Below, one piece after another: positions 18,000-26,271 of a DNA stretch of 41,950 nt. The notes beneath the pieces were generated by a model, which was given only the letters and a program-made list of their open reading frames with translations, searched no databases and had not been told where the DNA came from. The position numbers and the translations under genes are program-made. Positions within the stretch are counted from its first letter, which is position 1, and the number at the start of each line of letters is the position of its first letter. The DNA comes from Alphaproteobacteria bacterium (GTDB lineage: Bacteria; Pseudomonadota; Alphaproteobacteria; CAAHEQ01; UBA3637): positions 5,408-47,357 of the forward strand of contig SUUT01000011.1 of assembly GCA_015062385.1 (NCBI GenBank). The letters run 5' to 3'.

Positions 18000-18420
18000 A
18001 CCTGTTCTATCCGAGATGTTGAAACAAATTCAACATAACGGTAAATGTAAAGATTTATCGTTATGTTAGAGATATTTTTAACATTTTTCGTCATCCTATA
18101 CCCGATACAGGGTCTCATTATGAACGAGCAAAGTATCTGTGCCACATCTACCTCAAATACCGGACTAAATCCGGCATAACGATGAAAAATGAGTGGTAAA
18201 GAGAAAAAAACATCATCAAGTGACGAGTGTAAAAGGAAGCGGAGATTAAGATGACGACGAACTTTATGTTCTATTCCGAGACAATCAGCCGCTTCTGATT
18301 TTATTATAGCACACTTTTAAGTAACAATTCCGAGCTTAATCCGGAATCTCGGTATAATCAAGGCACATCATTTGTGCCATAATCCCATCTCGAAACACAA
18401 GGTAACGATAAAAACTTCCC
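18000..18420. repeat. decayed intergenic palindromic repeats, cluster 2
   Basis: Same family as 2225-2600. The clearest unit (about 18098-18215) reads CCCGATACAGGGTCTCATTA, TGTGCCACATCTACCTC, TACCGGACTAAATCCGGCA and GGTAAAGAG. A partial unit near 18013-18060 reads GAGATGTTGAAACAAATTC, and another near 18328-18355 reads TTCCGAGCTTAATCCGGAA. Several units have a short inverted core (CCGGACTAAATCCGG). No gene is apparent here; a possible minus-strand frame at 17909-18145 lacks support. Confidence 0.6.
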
Positions 18421-18436
18421 TTCAAAAAACTTTATC

Positions 18437-19501
18437 TTACTTATGTTTCAATTGATGCAATACTTCTACTGCATCATAATCCGTATCTAATGTCTGAATA
18501 TTTTGGGTTAATTCCTGATAACGCACAAAATCATTATCACTTATCACAACATCCCTTTCAACCACAGAAAAACATCGATTTAATCGTTCCAATGCCTTTT
18601 CTGTCAATGGTTTTGCAGATTGGCAAACTTCAAACAAGCCTATCGTTTCTCCCATACAGTAACAAACAGCATCACATCCTGCCTCTAATGATAATTGAGT
18701 TCTTTCTTTTAATGTACCTTTCAGTGCATGCATATCAATGGCATCGCTTATTAAAAAACCGTCAAATCCGATTTTCTGACGTATCAAAACTTCAATTCCC
18801 CGTTTGGATTGTGTTATCGGATATTGCGAATCAATCTCAGACACAACGATATGTGCCGTCATCCCCATCGGACAAGCAGAGGCATTTTTCTGAAACGGAT
18901 AAAAATCCTTTTCCAATTCTAAAACAGATTCGTTTAATATCGGCAAATGCAAATGCGGATCAACAACAACACGACCATGTCCGGGAAGATGCTTCATACA
19001 CGGAATAATGCCGGCCTTTTTATAACTATCAATTAAAACATGTCCCAAATTTGCAACAACTTTTTCATTTTCCGAAAAACATCTGCTTTTCAAAACCGGT
19101 GCCGTTTGTTCATAACATACATCCAAACACGGGGCATAATTTAAATTAATGCCACACGGTTTTAAAACAGACGCAATCAATTTTGCATGTAAAGAACTTA
19201 ACTCTTGTTGTTCTTGTCCGAATAATGCTCCGATACTATATTGAGAAACAAAATCAGGGGCTAACGGAGGCATAAACCGACAAACACGACCACCTTCCTG
19301 ATCAACACCAATCAATACATTTTCACGCCCGATAACTTCCCGAACAGATTGTGTCAATGTCGCAACCTGCGATAATGTTTCTATATTTCGCTTAAACAAG
19401 GTAATCCCTAACGGATTATAGGTTTCTAAAATACGCTTCTCCAAATCTGTCAATACAGGTCCCGAAACAGAAAGCATTGTCGCCAAAATCGGTTTCATCA
19501 T
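18437..19501 (-). CDS. nagZ: beta-N-acetylhexosaminidase (peptidoglycan recycling)
   Basis: 354 residues, glycoside hydrolase family 3, NagZ type. The enzyme removes GlcNAc from GlcNAc-anhydromuropeptides in the cytoplasm during cell-wall recycling. Visible motifs: GVDQEGGRVCR near the N-terminal third, KHLPGHGRVVVDPHLHLP at about residue 172 (the NagZ loop with the catalytic His), and ISDAIDMHAL at about 252 with the nucleophile Asp. No signal peptide, as expected. AGGGG lies just upstream of the start. The gene begins 6 bases after the stop of the RsmB-like gene, so they form an operon. Identification is strong. Confidence 0.95.
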   Translation of the reverse strand: MMKPILATMLSVSGPVLTDLEKRILETYNPLGITLFKRNIETLSQVATLTQSVREVIGRENVLIGVDQEGGRVCRFMPPLAPDFVSQYSIGALFGQEQQELSSLHAKLIASVLKPCGINLNYAPCLDVCYEQTAPVLKSRCFSENEKVVANLGHVLIDSYKKAGIIPCMKHLPGHGRVVVDPHLHLPILNESVLELEKDFYPFQKNASACPMGMTAHIVVSEIDSQYPITQSKRGIEVLIRQKIGFDGFLISDAIDMHALKGTLKERTQLSLEAGCDAVCYCMGETIGLFEVCQSAKPLTEKALERLNRCFSVVERDVVISDNDFVRYQELTQNIQTLDTDYDAVEVLHQLKHK

Positions 19502-19507
19502 TATCCC

Positions 19508-20587
19508 CTAACGTTTTTGCAAAACACACAAATAAAATCCATCTGTTTGTGTTAAATACGGTGAATACCGCTTTTCTTTTGTTATTAAAAAACGAGGATG
19601 TGTCTTTAAAAAGTTCTCCATTTGTTGCTCGTTTTCATCTCTTGTCAATGAACAGGTAATATATGCCAAATAATGTCCATTTTTAACATATTCCTGAGCC
19701 TTATGCAAAATTTCCGCCTGTGTTTTGACAATACTTTGAATCTGATTTTCGGTTATTTTCCAACGCATATCCGGTGTTCTTCGCCATGTTCCCGTTCCTG
19801 TACACGGAGCATCCACTACAACAAAATCAAACTTTTTATGCGTTTCAGGCAATCGTGTAACGGTTTTAATAATACTTACCTTTGCCCGAAAAGCCCGTTT
19901 CCCCAATTCACTTAACCGCTTATATGATGAATCATATGCCTGAATAAAACCTTTGTTTTGCATTAGTTGTGCAAAGATTAATGATTTTCCTCCCGTTCCG
20001 GCACAAAAATCAAATACATCATCATGCGGTTTAACCCCGATTTCCATCGATAATAACTGAGCTCCGGCATCCTGAACTTCAATCAGTCCTTTTTTATAAC
20101 TTTTCGTTTCCGATAGATTAACATATCTTTCCAAAACAATACCCAATGGAGACTGTTCACATAAATGAACAGGCAATCCTTCTTCTTGCAACGTTTGTAA
20201 AATTTTGTTTCGATTACCATTTGCCCGTAAAACAATCGGGGCATCTCCCAACATCGCCAACAATTCATTTTCAGCATCCGGCACATGTGGAATAAACCAT
20301 TCCGGAACTTCCCAACGTACCCAATTCGGTGCCGCAGATAAATCCGGCAAAGATTGCAACGATAAATCTATCTTTTCAAACCAAGAAGCTGTCGGATAAG
20401 CATAATTCAAACGTGCTTTTTGCCGAATGACCCGCCAAATCATCTCTAACAACAATTTTCTGTCTTCTGCCTCAATATAACGATGAGATTTGGTATATGC
20501 ATTAATAATTTCATTGGCTGTTTCAGCCTTTATATCTATTGTATCCAATAAATCAGCTGCTGTTTTTTGTATTTCTTCTTTCAACAT
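19508..20587 (-). CDS. rsmB: RsmB-family 16S rRNA cytosine-C5 methyltransferase
   Basis: 359 residues; AAAGGA lies 7 bases before the ATG. RsmB/NOP2-type enzymes methylate cytosine C5 in rRNA with S-adenosylmethionine. Visible: SAM-binding motif VFDFCAGTGGKSL (about 195), motif IV DAPCTGTGTWRR with PD (about 261) and motif VI YITCSLTRDENEQQ (about 311). Both catalytic-cycle cysteines (PC and TCS) are present. It is shorter than E. coli RsmB (about 430 residues); the N-terminal NusB-like RNA-binding part is reduced. The family is certain; the exact target (C967 for RsmB) is not, since alphaproteobacteria have several paralogues. Co-transcribed with nagZ. Confidence 0.85.
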   Translation of the reverse strand: MLKEEIQKTAADLLDTIDIKAETANEIINAYTKSHRYIEAEDRKLLLEMIWRVIRQKARLNYAYPTASWFEKIDLSLQSLPDLSAAPNWVRWEVPEWFIPHVPDAENELLAMLGDAPIVLRANGNRNKILQTLQEEGLPVHLCEQSPLGIVLERYVNLSETKSYKKGLIEVQDAGAQLLSMEIGVKPHDDVFDFCAGTGGKSLIFAQLMQNKGFIQAYDSSYKRLSELGKRAFRAKVSIIKTVTRLPETHKKFDFVVVDAPCTGTGTWRRTPDMRWKITENQIQSIVKTQAEILHKAQEYVKNGHYLAYITCSLTRDENEQQMENFLKTHPRFLITKEKRYSPYLTQTDGFYLCVLQKR

Positions 20588-20608
20588 GACTTTATCCTTT
20601 TTATTTTA

Positions 20609-20637
20609 TTTTTAACATAAACAAACAAAAAGGTCAA
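20609..20637 (-). promoter_or_regulatory. possible rsmB-nagZ promoter
   Basis: TTGACC (20632-20637), 17-base spacer and TAAAAA (20609-20614) on the minus strand, 21 bases before the ATG. The -10 match is weaker than at other promoters in the window. Confidence 0.4.
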
Positions 20638-20662
20638 CGAACATATTTTGCAACAATAACAA

Positions 20663-20686
20663 AAAGGGACAGAATTCTGTCCCTTT
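20663..20686 (-). terminator. terminator after the 45-residue membrane protein gene
   Basis: A perfect 24-base palindrome centred on GAATTC (AAAGGGACA...TGTCCCTTT). Read on the minus strand it ends in TTTTTG, so it acts as an intrinsic terminator 26 bases past the stop at 20713. It also separates this gene from rsmB-nagZ. Confidence 0.85.
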
Positions 20687-20712
20687 CTGTGAGATACAAT
20701 TGGTTAGAGAAT

Positions 20713-20850
20713 TTATTTTTCAGCGGAAGGAAGATTTACCTCATTCGTATTCAGAAAATCATGCTGAATTTCTTCGCCAATCGGTACAAATAAAAATATA
20801 ATCCCCAAACATAGCAATAAAACCAACATTATCCAAAAACGACTGACCAT
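20713..20850 (-). CDS. 45-residue single-pass membrane protein
   Basis: A short open frame with strong signs of being real: GGGAGGA lies 6 bases before the ATG at 20850 and an intrinsic terminator follows the stop. The product starts MVSRFWIMLVLLLCLGIIFL, one hydrophobic helix of about 20 residues with a basic start, then an acidic tail (FVPIGEEIQHDFLNTNEV, ending PSAEK). It is probably a small inner-membrane protein with the tail in the periplasm. No family recognised. Such small proteins often attach to larger membrane complexes, but no partner can be named here. Confidence 0.7.
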   Translation of the reverse strand: MVSRFWIMLVLLLCLGIIFLFVPIGEEIQHDFLNTNEVNLPSAEK

Positions 20851-21023
20851 ATGTTATTCCTCCCGCTCAGCAAATGAGGTTTAAAACCATACTTGTCAAA
20901 TGTTTTTTTGTGTTTCTAAACCTTTGACGTATTATTTTTATATATTGATAGTCAAATCAATACTTTTGCTTCAAAACTAAAAAATATAAAGCATTATAAT
21001 TCTTAAAACAGGCGTAAAAAAAA

Positions 21024-21039
21024 CCACCCATTTGGGTGG
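21024..21039 (-). terminator. tRNA-Thr terminator
   Basis: CCACCCA/TGGGTGG, a 7 bp stem with a 2-base spacer, followed on the minus strand by eight Ts. It lies 11 bases past the tRNA 3' end. Confidence 0.85.
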
Positions 21040-21049
21040 ATTAAAAAAA

Positions 21050-21125
<76 letters not shown>

Positions 21126-21137
21126 AACGTATGAATA

Positions 21138-21166
21138 TATATACAAGATAAAAAAACAAATTGCAA
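21138..21166 (-). promoter_or_regulatory. tRNA-Thr promoter
   Basis: TTGCAA (21161-21166), 17-base spacer and TATATA (21138-21143) on the minus strand, about 12 bases before the tRNA 5' end. Confidence 0.7.
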
Positions 21167-21265
21167 GTACTTTTTTTCATTTTTTGCATTTTTTTTAATG
21201 TTTATAAAATATTTTAAATCTTGTCAATAGGTTATACTAAAAAAATACATGTGCTCATTCAGTCA

Positions 21266-21294
21266 TTGACAAAAAAAACATTATTTATTATCTT
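21266..21294 (+). promoter_or_regulatory. promoter of the small EamA-type gene
   Basis: TTGACA (21266-21271), 17-base spacer and TATCTT (21289-21294). Transcription would start near 21301, just upstream of the GGAGG used by the ATG at 21320, which supports that start over the longer frame. Confidence 0.6.
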
Positions 21295-21319
21295 ATTTTT
21301 AAAAACAACGGAGGATTTT

Positions 21320-21733
21320 ATGTGGATTCTTTTTGCTTTTGGTGCCGCAATCTTTGCTGCTTTGACAACTATTCTTGCTAAAATAGGAATAGAAGGAATT
21401 AATTCAAATCTGGCAACCGCCATACGCACGGTTGTTATTTTAATTTTGGCATGGGCAATTGTTTTTATCAATGGGCAATCACATCAAATTAATCACATTT
21501 CCAATAAAAACTGGATATTTTTAATTGCTTCGGGTCTTGCTACCGGCTTATCCTGGTTATGTTATTTTAAAGCATTACAACTCGGAGAAGCAAGCAAAGT
21601 CGCTCCTATTGATAAATTCAGCATTGTCTTAACAATTATTTTTGCAACACTTTTTTTAAACGAAGTGCTTACGTGGAAAATTGTTATCGGTTGTACACTG
21701 ATAACGGCAGGAACAATTTTTATGCTCTTATAA
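21320..21733 (+). CDS. half-size EamA/DMT-family membrane protein
   Basis: 137 residues from the ATG at 21320, which has GGAGG 5 bases upstream. About four to five hydrophobic helices. The sequence fits one EamA (drug/metabolite transporter) repeat: N-terminal WILFAFGAAIFAALTTILAK, GLSWLCYFKALQLGEASKVA, and C-terminal APIDKFSIVLTIIFA with LFLNEVLTWKIVIG. Full DMT transporters carry two such repeats; single-repeat members exist and act as dimers. Substrate unknown. It converges on the MATE gene with 2 bases between the stop codons and no terminator between them. Confidence 0.85.
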   Translation: MWILFAFGAAIFAALTTILAKIGIEGINSNLATAIRTVVILILAWAIVFINGQSHQINHISNKNWIFLIASGLATGLSWLCYFKALQLGEASKVAPIDKFSIVLTIIFATLFLNEVLTWKIVIGCTLITAGTIFMLL

Positions 21734-21735
21734 AA

Positions 21736-23130
21736 CTAATCTTTTTCTAAAATTTTATCACGACGGGGAATGGCACATTTTTGATCTATTTTTCCAAACA
21801 ACGGAACCCGATATCTATGGATAATCACAAGATAACCGATAACAACAATACAGGCCCCACCTATCCAAGCAATTGGTCCGGCATAACAAATACCGATATA
21901 CCCATAAAGAGAAGCCAAATAAAATGCAGCAAATCCTCGCATACCCAATTCTACCAAACCGGATAATAACGGCAATAACGGATATCCCATTCCCTGTAAA
22001 GCCTGACGAAAGACAAAAATCAAACCCAAAAAGAAATAGAACAATGATGTCACTTGCACATATTGTGTTGCCTTATTTAATACATCCTGATTAGGATTAC
22101 TCAAAAAGAAAGCTACTAATTCACTCCCCCACTCATAAGCACAAATCGTCATTATCAATCCGATACCACTGACAAATATAAAACATTGCAAAACACCTTG
22201 TCGAATCCGCCGAATTAAACAAGCCCCAAAATTTTGTGCCGTATAAGTTGCCAAACCGATACCCAATGAAAATAACGGAACCGTTGCAATATGCTCAATA
22301 CGACCGGCAGCCGAAAAAGCTGCTATCGTATCCGTTCCAAACTTATTACAAATACTTTGAACAACAATAACCCCTAACCCGATAACAGAAAATTGCAATG
22401 ACATCGGAATGGCAACTTTTAAATGCTCCAATAAAAAACGGCCGGAAACAGACCAATCGCTTTTTCTCAAGCGTAAAATCGGAAATTTCCAAAACAACCA
22501 AATACAGCATAAAATAACCGATATACCCTGTGCCAATCCCGTTCCAACAGCAACACCAACAACATCCAGTTTATAATAACCGATAAGAGTGACATTAATA
22601 ATAATATTTAAAACAGATGCAAAAATTAAAAAATATAAAGGTGTTTTACTATCGCCCAAAGCCCGCATAACGCCGGCTAAATAATTATAAAAGAGCATTG
22701 CCAATGCAGCATATGTAATCACCTTCAAAAAACGTCCACTATCCACATATATATCTGTAGGCACATTCATTTTTTGCAAAATCAAATCCAAATTAAACTG
22801 AATACAAATTACCACCATAAAACAGCACAAGACGGTCAACATTAATCCACCGCTAAATGATTTGCGAACACCACGAATATCATTTGCCCCAAAGCGTTGA
22901 GCCGTGATGATACATAAACCGTTTGTAAAACCGGTTGCAATAAATAATGCCATCATAAAAACAGGGGTCATAGCTCCGGCAACAGCCAAAGCACTCAGTC
23001 CCAAAAAATGCCCTAAAATATATAAATCCGATAAAATATACAACTGTTGAAAAAAATTACCCAACATAATCGGAATAGAAAACAACAGAATTAATTTTAT
23101 CGGATTACCCTGTGTCATTGATTGTATCAT
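21736..23130 (-). CDS. MATE-family multidrug/sodium antiporter
   Basis: 464 residues from the ATG at 23130, which has AAAGGA 6 bases upstream; the frame also runs 18 bases further to a TTG. About 12 membrane helices. The start MTQGNPIKLILLFSIPIMLG and FFQQLYILSDLYILGHFLG are hallmarks of the MATE (MOP superfamily) NorM/DinF-like branch, as are the paired internal halves. These proteins export cationic drugs and metabolites using sodium or proton gradients. Substrate cannot be told from sequence. It is downstream of the DUF1189-like and lipoprotein genes on the same strand, separated by a hairpin at 23164-23194. Confidence 0.92.
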   Translation of the reverse strand: MIQSMTQGNPIKLILLFSIPIMLGNFFQQLYILSDLYILGHFLGLSALAVAGAMTPVFMMALFIATGFTNGLCIITAQRFGANDIRGVRKSFSGGLMLTVLCCFMVVICIQFNLDLILQKMNVPTDIYVDSGRFLKVITYAALAMLFYNYLAGVMRALGDSKTPLYFLIFASVLNIIINVTLIGYYKLDVVGVAVGTGLAQGISVILCCIWLFWKFPILRLRKSDWSVSGRFLLEHLKVAIPMSLQFSVIGLGVIVVQSICNKFGTDTIAAFSAAGRIEHIATVPLFSLGIGLATYTAQNFGACLIRRIRQGVLQCFIFVSGIGLIMTICAYEWGSELVAFFLSNPNQDVLNKATQYVQVTSLFYFFLGLIFVFRQALQGMGYPLLPLLSGLVELGMRGFAAFYLASLYGYIGICYAGPIAWIGGACIVVIGYLVIIHRYRVPLFGKIDQKCAIPRRDKILEKD

Positions 23131-23163
23131 CAGGAATCCTTTATTCAAACAATATAAATATGA

Positions 23164-23194
23164 CCGATAATCTTAAAAAATTCAAGATTATCGG
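23164..23194 (-). terminator. hairpin between membrane protein and MATE genes
   Basis: CCGATAATCTT and AAGATTATCGG form a perfect 11 bp stem with a 9-base loop, 9 bases past the stop at 23204. On the minus strand it is followed by TCATATTT rather than a T-run, so it may be a weak terminator or an mRNA-stabilising hairpin. Confidence 0.5.
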
Positions 23195-23203
23195 TTTACA
23201 AAA

Positions 23204-24133
23204 CTATTCTTTATCACTTTTTTCTGTGCTGTTTTTCGGTTTCATCAAATCCAACAATGCTTTTTGTCTGTCACGATAGATAGAAATACTGCCTGACCAA
23301 ATAAAGTACCAAATTAACACCATTGGAATACCAACTATCCACGGTAATTTAAACAAAAACGGAATTTCATTTAAAATAAGATCGGAAAAACCGTTTAACA
23401 TTGGAAAATAGATTGAAATAATTATATCAATAGAAAAATAAACAACCGGCAACAACATAAACCACGGTATATACGCAGAAGAAATTAAAAAGCCAAACAC
23501 GGAAATTGCCGATAACAACATACAATATGGTGCAACCAACAATCGTCCGACCTGACCGGCTGTTAAGTTATGCCGAAACAGCATATTAATGCCCAAAATC
23601 AAAACATATAAGAATCCGAATGTCAGCAAAATAGCAATAAACATCAAAAGTCCTATACCAACACAAAACAAGCCGACAATACTTTTAAAACGATTAAATT
23701 GTTTTTCAAATTTAATTGTACCATTTGGTAATTTTTCCACTGAAATCGGCGTATAATTGCCTAATTTTTTCGTTTGATAAGGACATCTGCTTTTAATCGG
23801 AATAAAAATCTGCGTAGCAGTAATATAGCCATCTAACCCTTCAGGAATTTCAGTACCAGCAATATCTGTTCGCATCGTATCATATATAATTTTACCCCCG
23901 TCTGCCAACTTTACGGTTTTATTCACTTCTATCGGAGCCACAATACGTCCGTCAACCACCGTAATCGCAGGCAAATCTTTTAATTTTGGCGGGATATCAG
24001 AAACTGCCATTGAAAAACGAACATACAGAAACAACCCGCTTAAAAGTGCCAATACGGCAGCAACGACCAATACAACTCGCAGTCCGATTCCCGAACCAGC
24101 TATAATATAACTCGAATACTTTACACGTCTCAT
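23204..24133 (-). CDS. inner-membrane protein, possibly DUF1189-like
   Basis: 309 residues. One helix near residues 17-38 (VVLVVAAVLALLSGLFLYV), an extracytoplasmic domain of about 110 residues (VVDGRIVAPIEVNKTV, KIIYDTMRTDIAGTEIP), then four or five helices in the C-terminal half. Membrane helix, soluble loop, then helix bundle resembles DUF1189-type proteins, but I am unsure of the family. Charged C-terminus. The lipoprotein gene ends 22 bases upstream, so the two are likely co-transcribed. Function unknown. Confidence 0.75.
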   Translation of the reverse strand: MRRVKYSSYIIAGSGIGLRVVLVVAAVLALLSGLFLYVRFSMAVSDIPPKLKDLPAITVVDGRIVAPIEVNKTVKLADGGKIIYDTMRTDIAGTEIPEGLDGYITATQIFIPIKSRCPYQTKKLGNYTPISVEKLPNGTIKFEKQFNRFKSIVGLFCVGIGLLMFIAILLTFGFLYVLILGINMLFRHNLTAGQVGRLLVAPYCMLLSAISVFGFLISSAYIPWFMLLPVVYFSIDIIISIYFPMLNGFSDLILNEIPFLFKLPWIVGIPMVLIWYFIWSGSISIYRDRQKALLDLMKPKNSTEKSDKE

Positions 24134-24155
24134 TCTTCCACCTTAATTTTTACAA

Positions 24156-24914
24156 TTAATCAAATAAACCCCACTCATCATCCGAATAATCCGTCTGTTC
24201 AGGCATAACCGTCTGCGATACATTTTTTGTCCCATATATCGTAGAAGCTTTGCCATGAAAGGCATCGGCCGGTACTTGTTGTGCCATCGGAAACATTTGA
24301 GTTTGTTGCCCCTGTTTCATACGATAATTTGTCGGAGTTCCCTTATCAAAAGCATCGGCCGGTAACGAAGGTATTTGTGACGGAGCATATTTTTTATAAT
24401 AAACTGTAGATGCTCTTCCGTCAAAAGCATCTGCCGGTAATTGTTTAGCAATTCCGGTCGAACCATAAGATTCGATTTTCGGTGCCGTCACGGAACGAAT
24501 AGATGCCGAGTCTGTATTGGAAAATTTTGATTGATTGATATCCGAATCAAACAAACCAAATTCATCATCTGTTTGCTGTATCATTTTCGGTTTAACCCCG
24601 TTTTGAACAACACAAGCATTTCCTTCGGATGACCAATCTATCACTCGTTCATTCCTTAAATGAAACCGCATAACACAGCCTCTTAAATACCGATAAGCCC
24701 AATCCTTTTCAACCTTTTGCGTGATATAAATCAAAACACGTTCATTTTCCGATAACTGTGTTGCTTTTGTCGGCGTACCGAAATTTTCATACAAATCAGC
24801 AACCGGCTGACCATAATAAACATTAGACCGAGGTTCGCTTGAATGAGTAAATTCTCCTGTGGAACAGGCACTTAAAAAACATGTTGCAAAACAAAAAGCG
24901 ATTATCTTTTTCAT
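24156..24914 (-). CDS. lipoprotein with LPADAF repeats
   Basis: 252 residues from the ATG at 24914, chosen because AAGGAG lies 7 bases upstream; the frame begins 33 bases earlier without such a site. A lipoprotein signal peptide is clear: MKK, hydrophobic core, lipobox LSAC at about residues 14-17. Residues 25-100 may form a small SmpA/BamE-like fold (YYGQPVADLYENFGTPTKA), a tentative call. The C-terminal half is low-complexity with three copies of (L/V)PADAF at intervals of about 25-30 residues and two copies of DDE(F/W)GLFD, the last at the very C-terminus. Likely anchored in the membrane by lipid, facing the periplasm. Confidence 0.8.
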   Translation of the reverse strand: MKKIIAFCFATCFLSACSTGEFTHSSEPRSNVYYGQPVADLYENFGTPTKATQLSENERVLIYITQKVEKDWAYRYLRGCVMRFHLRNERVIDWSSEGNACVVQNGVKPKMIQQTDDEFGLFDSDINQSKFSNTDSASIRSVTAPKIESYGSTGIAKQLPADAFDGRASTVYYKKYAPSQIPSLPADAFDKGTPTNYRMKQGQQTQMFPMAQQVPADAFHGKASTIYGTKNVSQTVMPEQTDYSDDEWGLFD

Positions 24915-24937
24915 GAAAAAACTCCTTTGTTGACATA

Positions 24938-24966
24938 AAGTTAACACAGGACAAGAAAAAAGTCAA
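24938..24966 (-). promoter_or_regulatory. promoter of the lipoprotein gene
   Basis: TTGACT (24961-24966), 17-base spacer and TAACTT (24938-24943) on the minus strand. The -10 is weak. It stands back to back with the queA promoter. Confidence 0.45.
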
Positions 24967-24997
24967 ATCTTCTTTTGCGTTTTTTTTTAAAACCCTC

Positions 24998-25026
24998 TTG
25001 ACAAACAGGCGTTCACACGCTATAAG
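24998..25026 (+). promoter_or_regulatory. queA promoter
   Basis: Perfect TTGACA (24998-25003), 17-base spacer and TATAAG (25021-25026). The start site would be near 25033, giving a roughly 29-base leader with no clear Shine-Dalgarno sequence. Confidence 0.85.
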
Positions 25027-25061
25027 CCCCGATATACAATTTTAACATTAAAGTTATTTGA

Positions 25062-26096
25062 ATGAAAACAGAAATTTTTACTTTTGATATGCCGGAAAAT
25101 ATAATTGCAAATGAACCGGCAAACCCTCGAGATTCTTCCAAATTATTGCATATTTTACCAAATGGTGAACTTAAAAATTATACCGTTGCCGATTTAGATA
25201 AATTGCTACGTCCGGATGATGTTCTGATTTTTAACAATACAAAAGTTATTCCGGCCCGCTTATACGGAAAACGGGGTGAAGCAAAAATTGAAGTAACACT
25301 TTTCAAACAAATTGATCTTTCCAAATGGGAAACCCTCATTAAAAACAGCCGACGACTAAAAATAAATGATACAATTCAATTTACCGACACTTTTTCTGCT
25401 TCTGTTGAAGAAAAAAAAGAAAATGGCTGCGTTATTTTGGTGTTTAATAAAAAAGGGGCTGATTTGATGAGTGAATTACATCAGGTCGGCACAATGCCTC
25501 TCCCCCCATATATTAAAAGAAATCGTGGTGGAAAAGAATCAGACAAAGCAAATTATCAAACTATCTACGCTCAACAAGAAGGCGCCGTTGCAGCACCGAC
25601 TGCCGGTTTGCATTTCACACCGGAATTGTTTGAACGATTGGATAACAAGGGGATTGAACGAATATTTGTCACTTTACATGTTGGAGGCGGAACTTTTTTA
25701 CCGGTTAAAGTAGAAGATACCGACAATCATAAAATGCACGCTGAATTTGGCATTTTAACACAGGAAACAGCCGACAAAATTAATTTAGCAAAAAAGCAAG
25801 GACGGCGTATTGTCACTATTGGCACAACATCTTTACGTTTGTTGGAATCCGCAACGGACGAAAACGGAATTGTTCATGCCTTTTCAGGCGAAACAGATAT
25901 TTTTATTACCCCCGGATATCGGTTTAAAGCAACTGATGTTATGTTTACAAATTTTCATCTTTCCGGCTCTACATTATTTATGTTGGTTTCTGCTTTTGCC
26001 GGCATTGATAGAATGAAACAGGCCTATGCCTATGCCATACAAAATAATTATCGTTTTTTTTCGTATGGCGATGCCTGTTTAATTGAGGTAAAATAA
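25062..26096 (+). CDS. queA: S-adenosylmethionine:tRNA ribosyltransferase-isomerase
   Basis: 344 residues, the usual length. QueA transfers and isomerises the ribosyl part of SAM to preQ1-modified tRNA, the penultimate step of queuosine synthesis. Characteristic motifs: FDMPENIIANEPANPRDSSK at the start, DDVLIFNNTKVIPARLYGKR, MPLPPYIKR (about 145), GAVAAPTAGLHFT (about 178), LHVGGGTFLPVK (about 206) and TNFHLSGSTLFMLVSAFAG near the C-terminus. It sits upstream of dnaB; no terminator is evident in the 175-base spacer. Confidence 0.97.
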   Translation: MKTEIFTFDMPENIIANEPANPRDSSKLLHILPNGELKNYTVADLDKLLRPDDVLIFNNTKVIPARLYGKRGEAKIEVTLFKQIDLSKWETLIKNSRRLKINDTIQFTDTFSASVEEKKENGCVILVFNKKGADLMSELHQVGTMPLPPYIKRNRGGKESDKANYQTIYAQQEGAVAAPTAGLHFTPELFERLDNKGIERIFVTLHVGGGTFLPVKVEDTDNHKMHAEFGILTQETADKINLAKKQGRRIVTIGTTSLRLLESATDENGIVHAFSGETDIFITPGYRFKATDVMFTNFHLSGSTLFMLVSAFAGIDRMKQAYAYAIQNNYRFFSYGDACLIEVK

Positions 26097-26271
26097 TAAA
26101 CGCCGTAATACACCCTATTTCCGTTTTTTATACCTATAAAAATAACGGATAACTGCTATTCAAATAAAAACTTTTTTATATTTTTAGACGGCATCAAAAA
26201 ATAGCATTTGCAAAATTTGTTTTTTTGTGTATGTTAATAACAAATCAGTATTTATTTGAAAGGTTTTTTAT

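Noticed and set aside
17909-18145. Minus-strand open frame in the gap before nagZ
   Set aside because: It overlaps the decayed repeats, lacks a ribosome site and has no recognisable protein features.
26160-26271. Promoter directly upstream of dnaB
   Set aside because: TTGCAA near 26212 has no good -10 at 16-18 bases, so I could not support a call; dnaB may be read through from queA.
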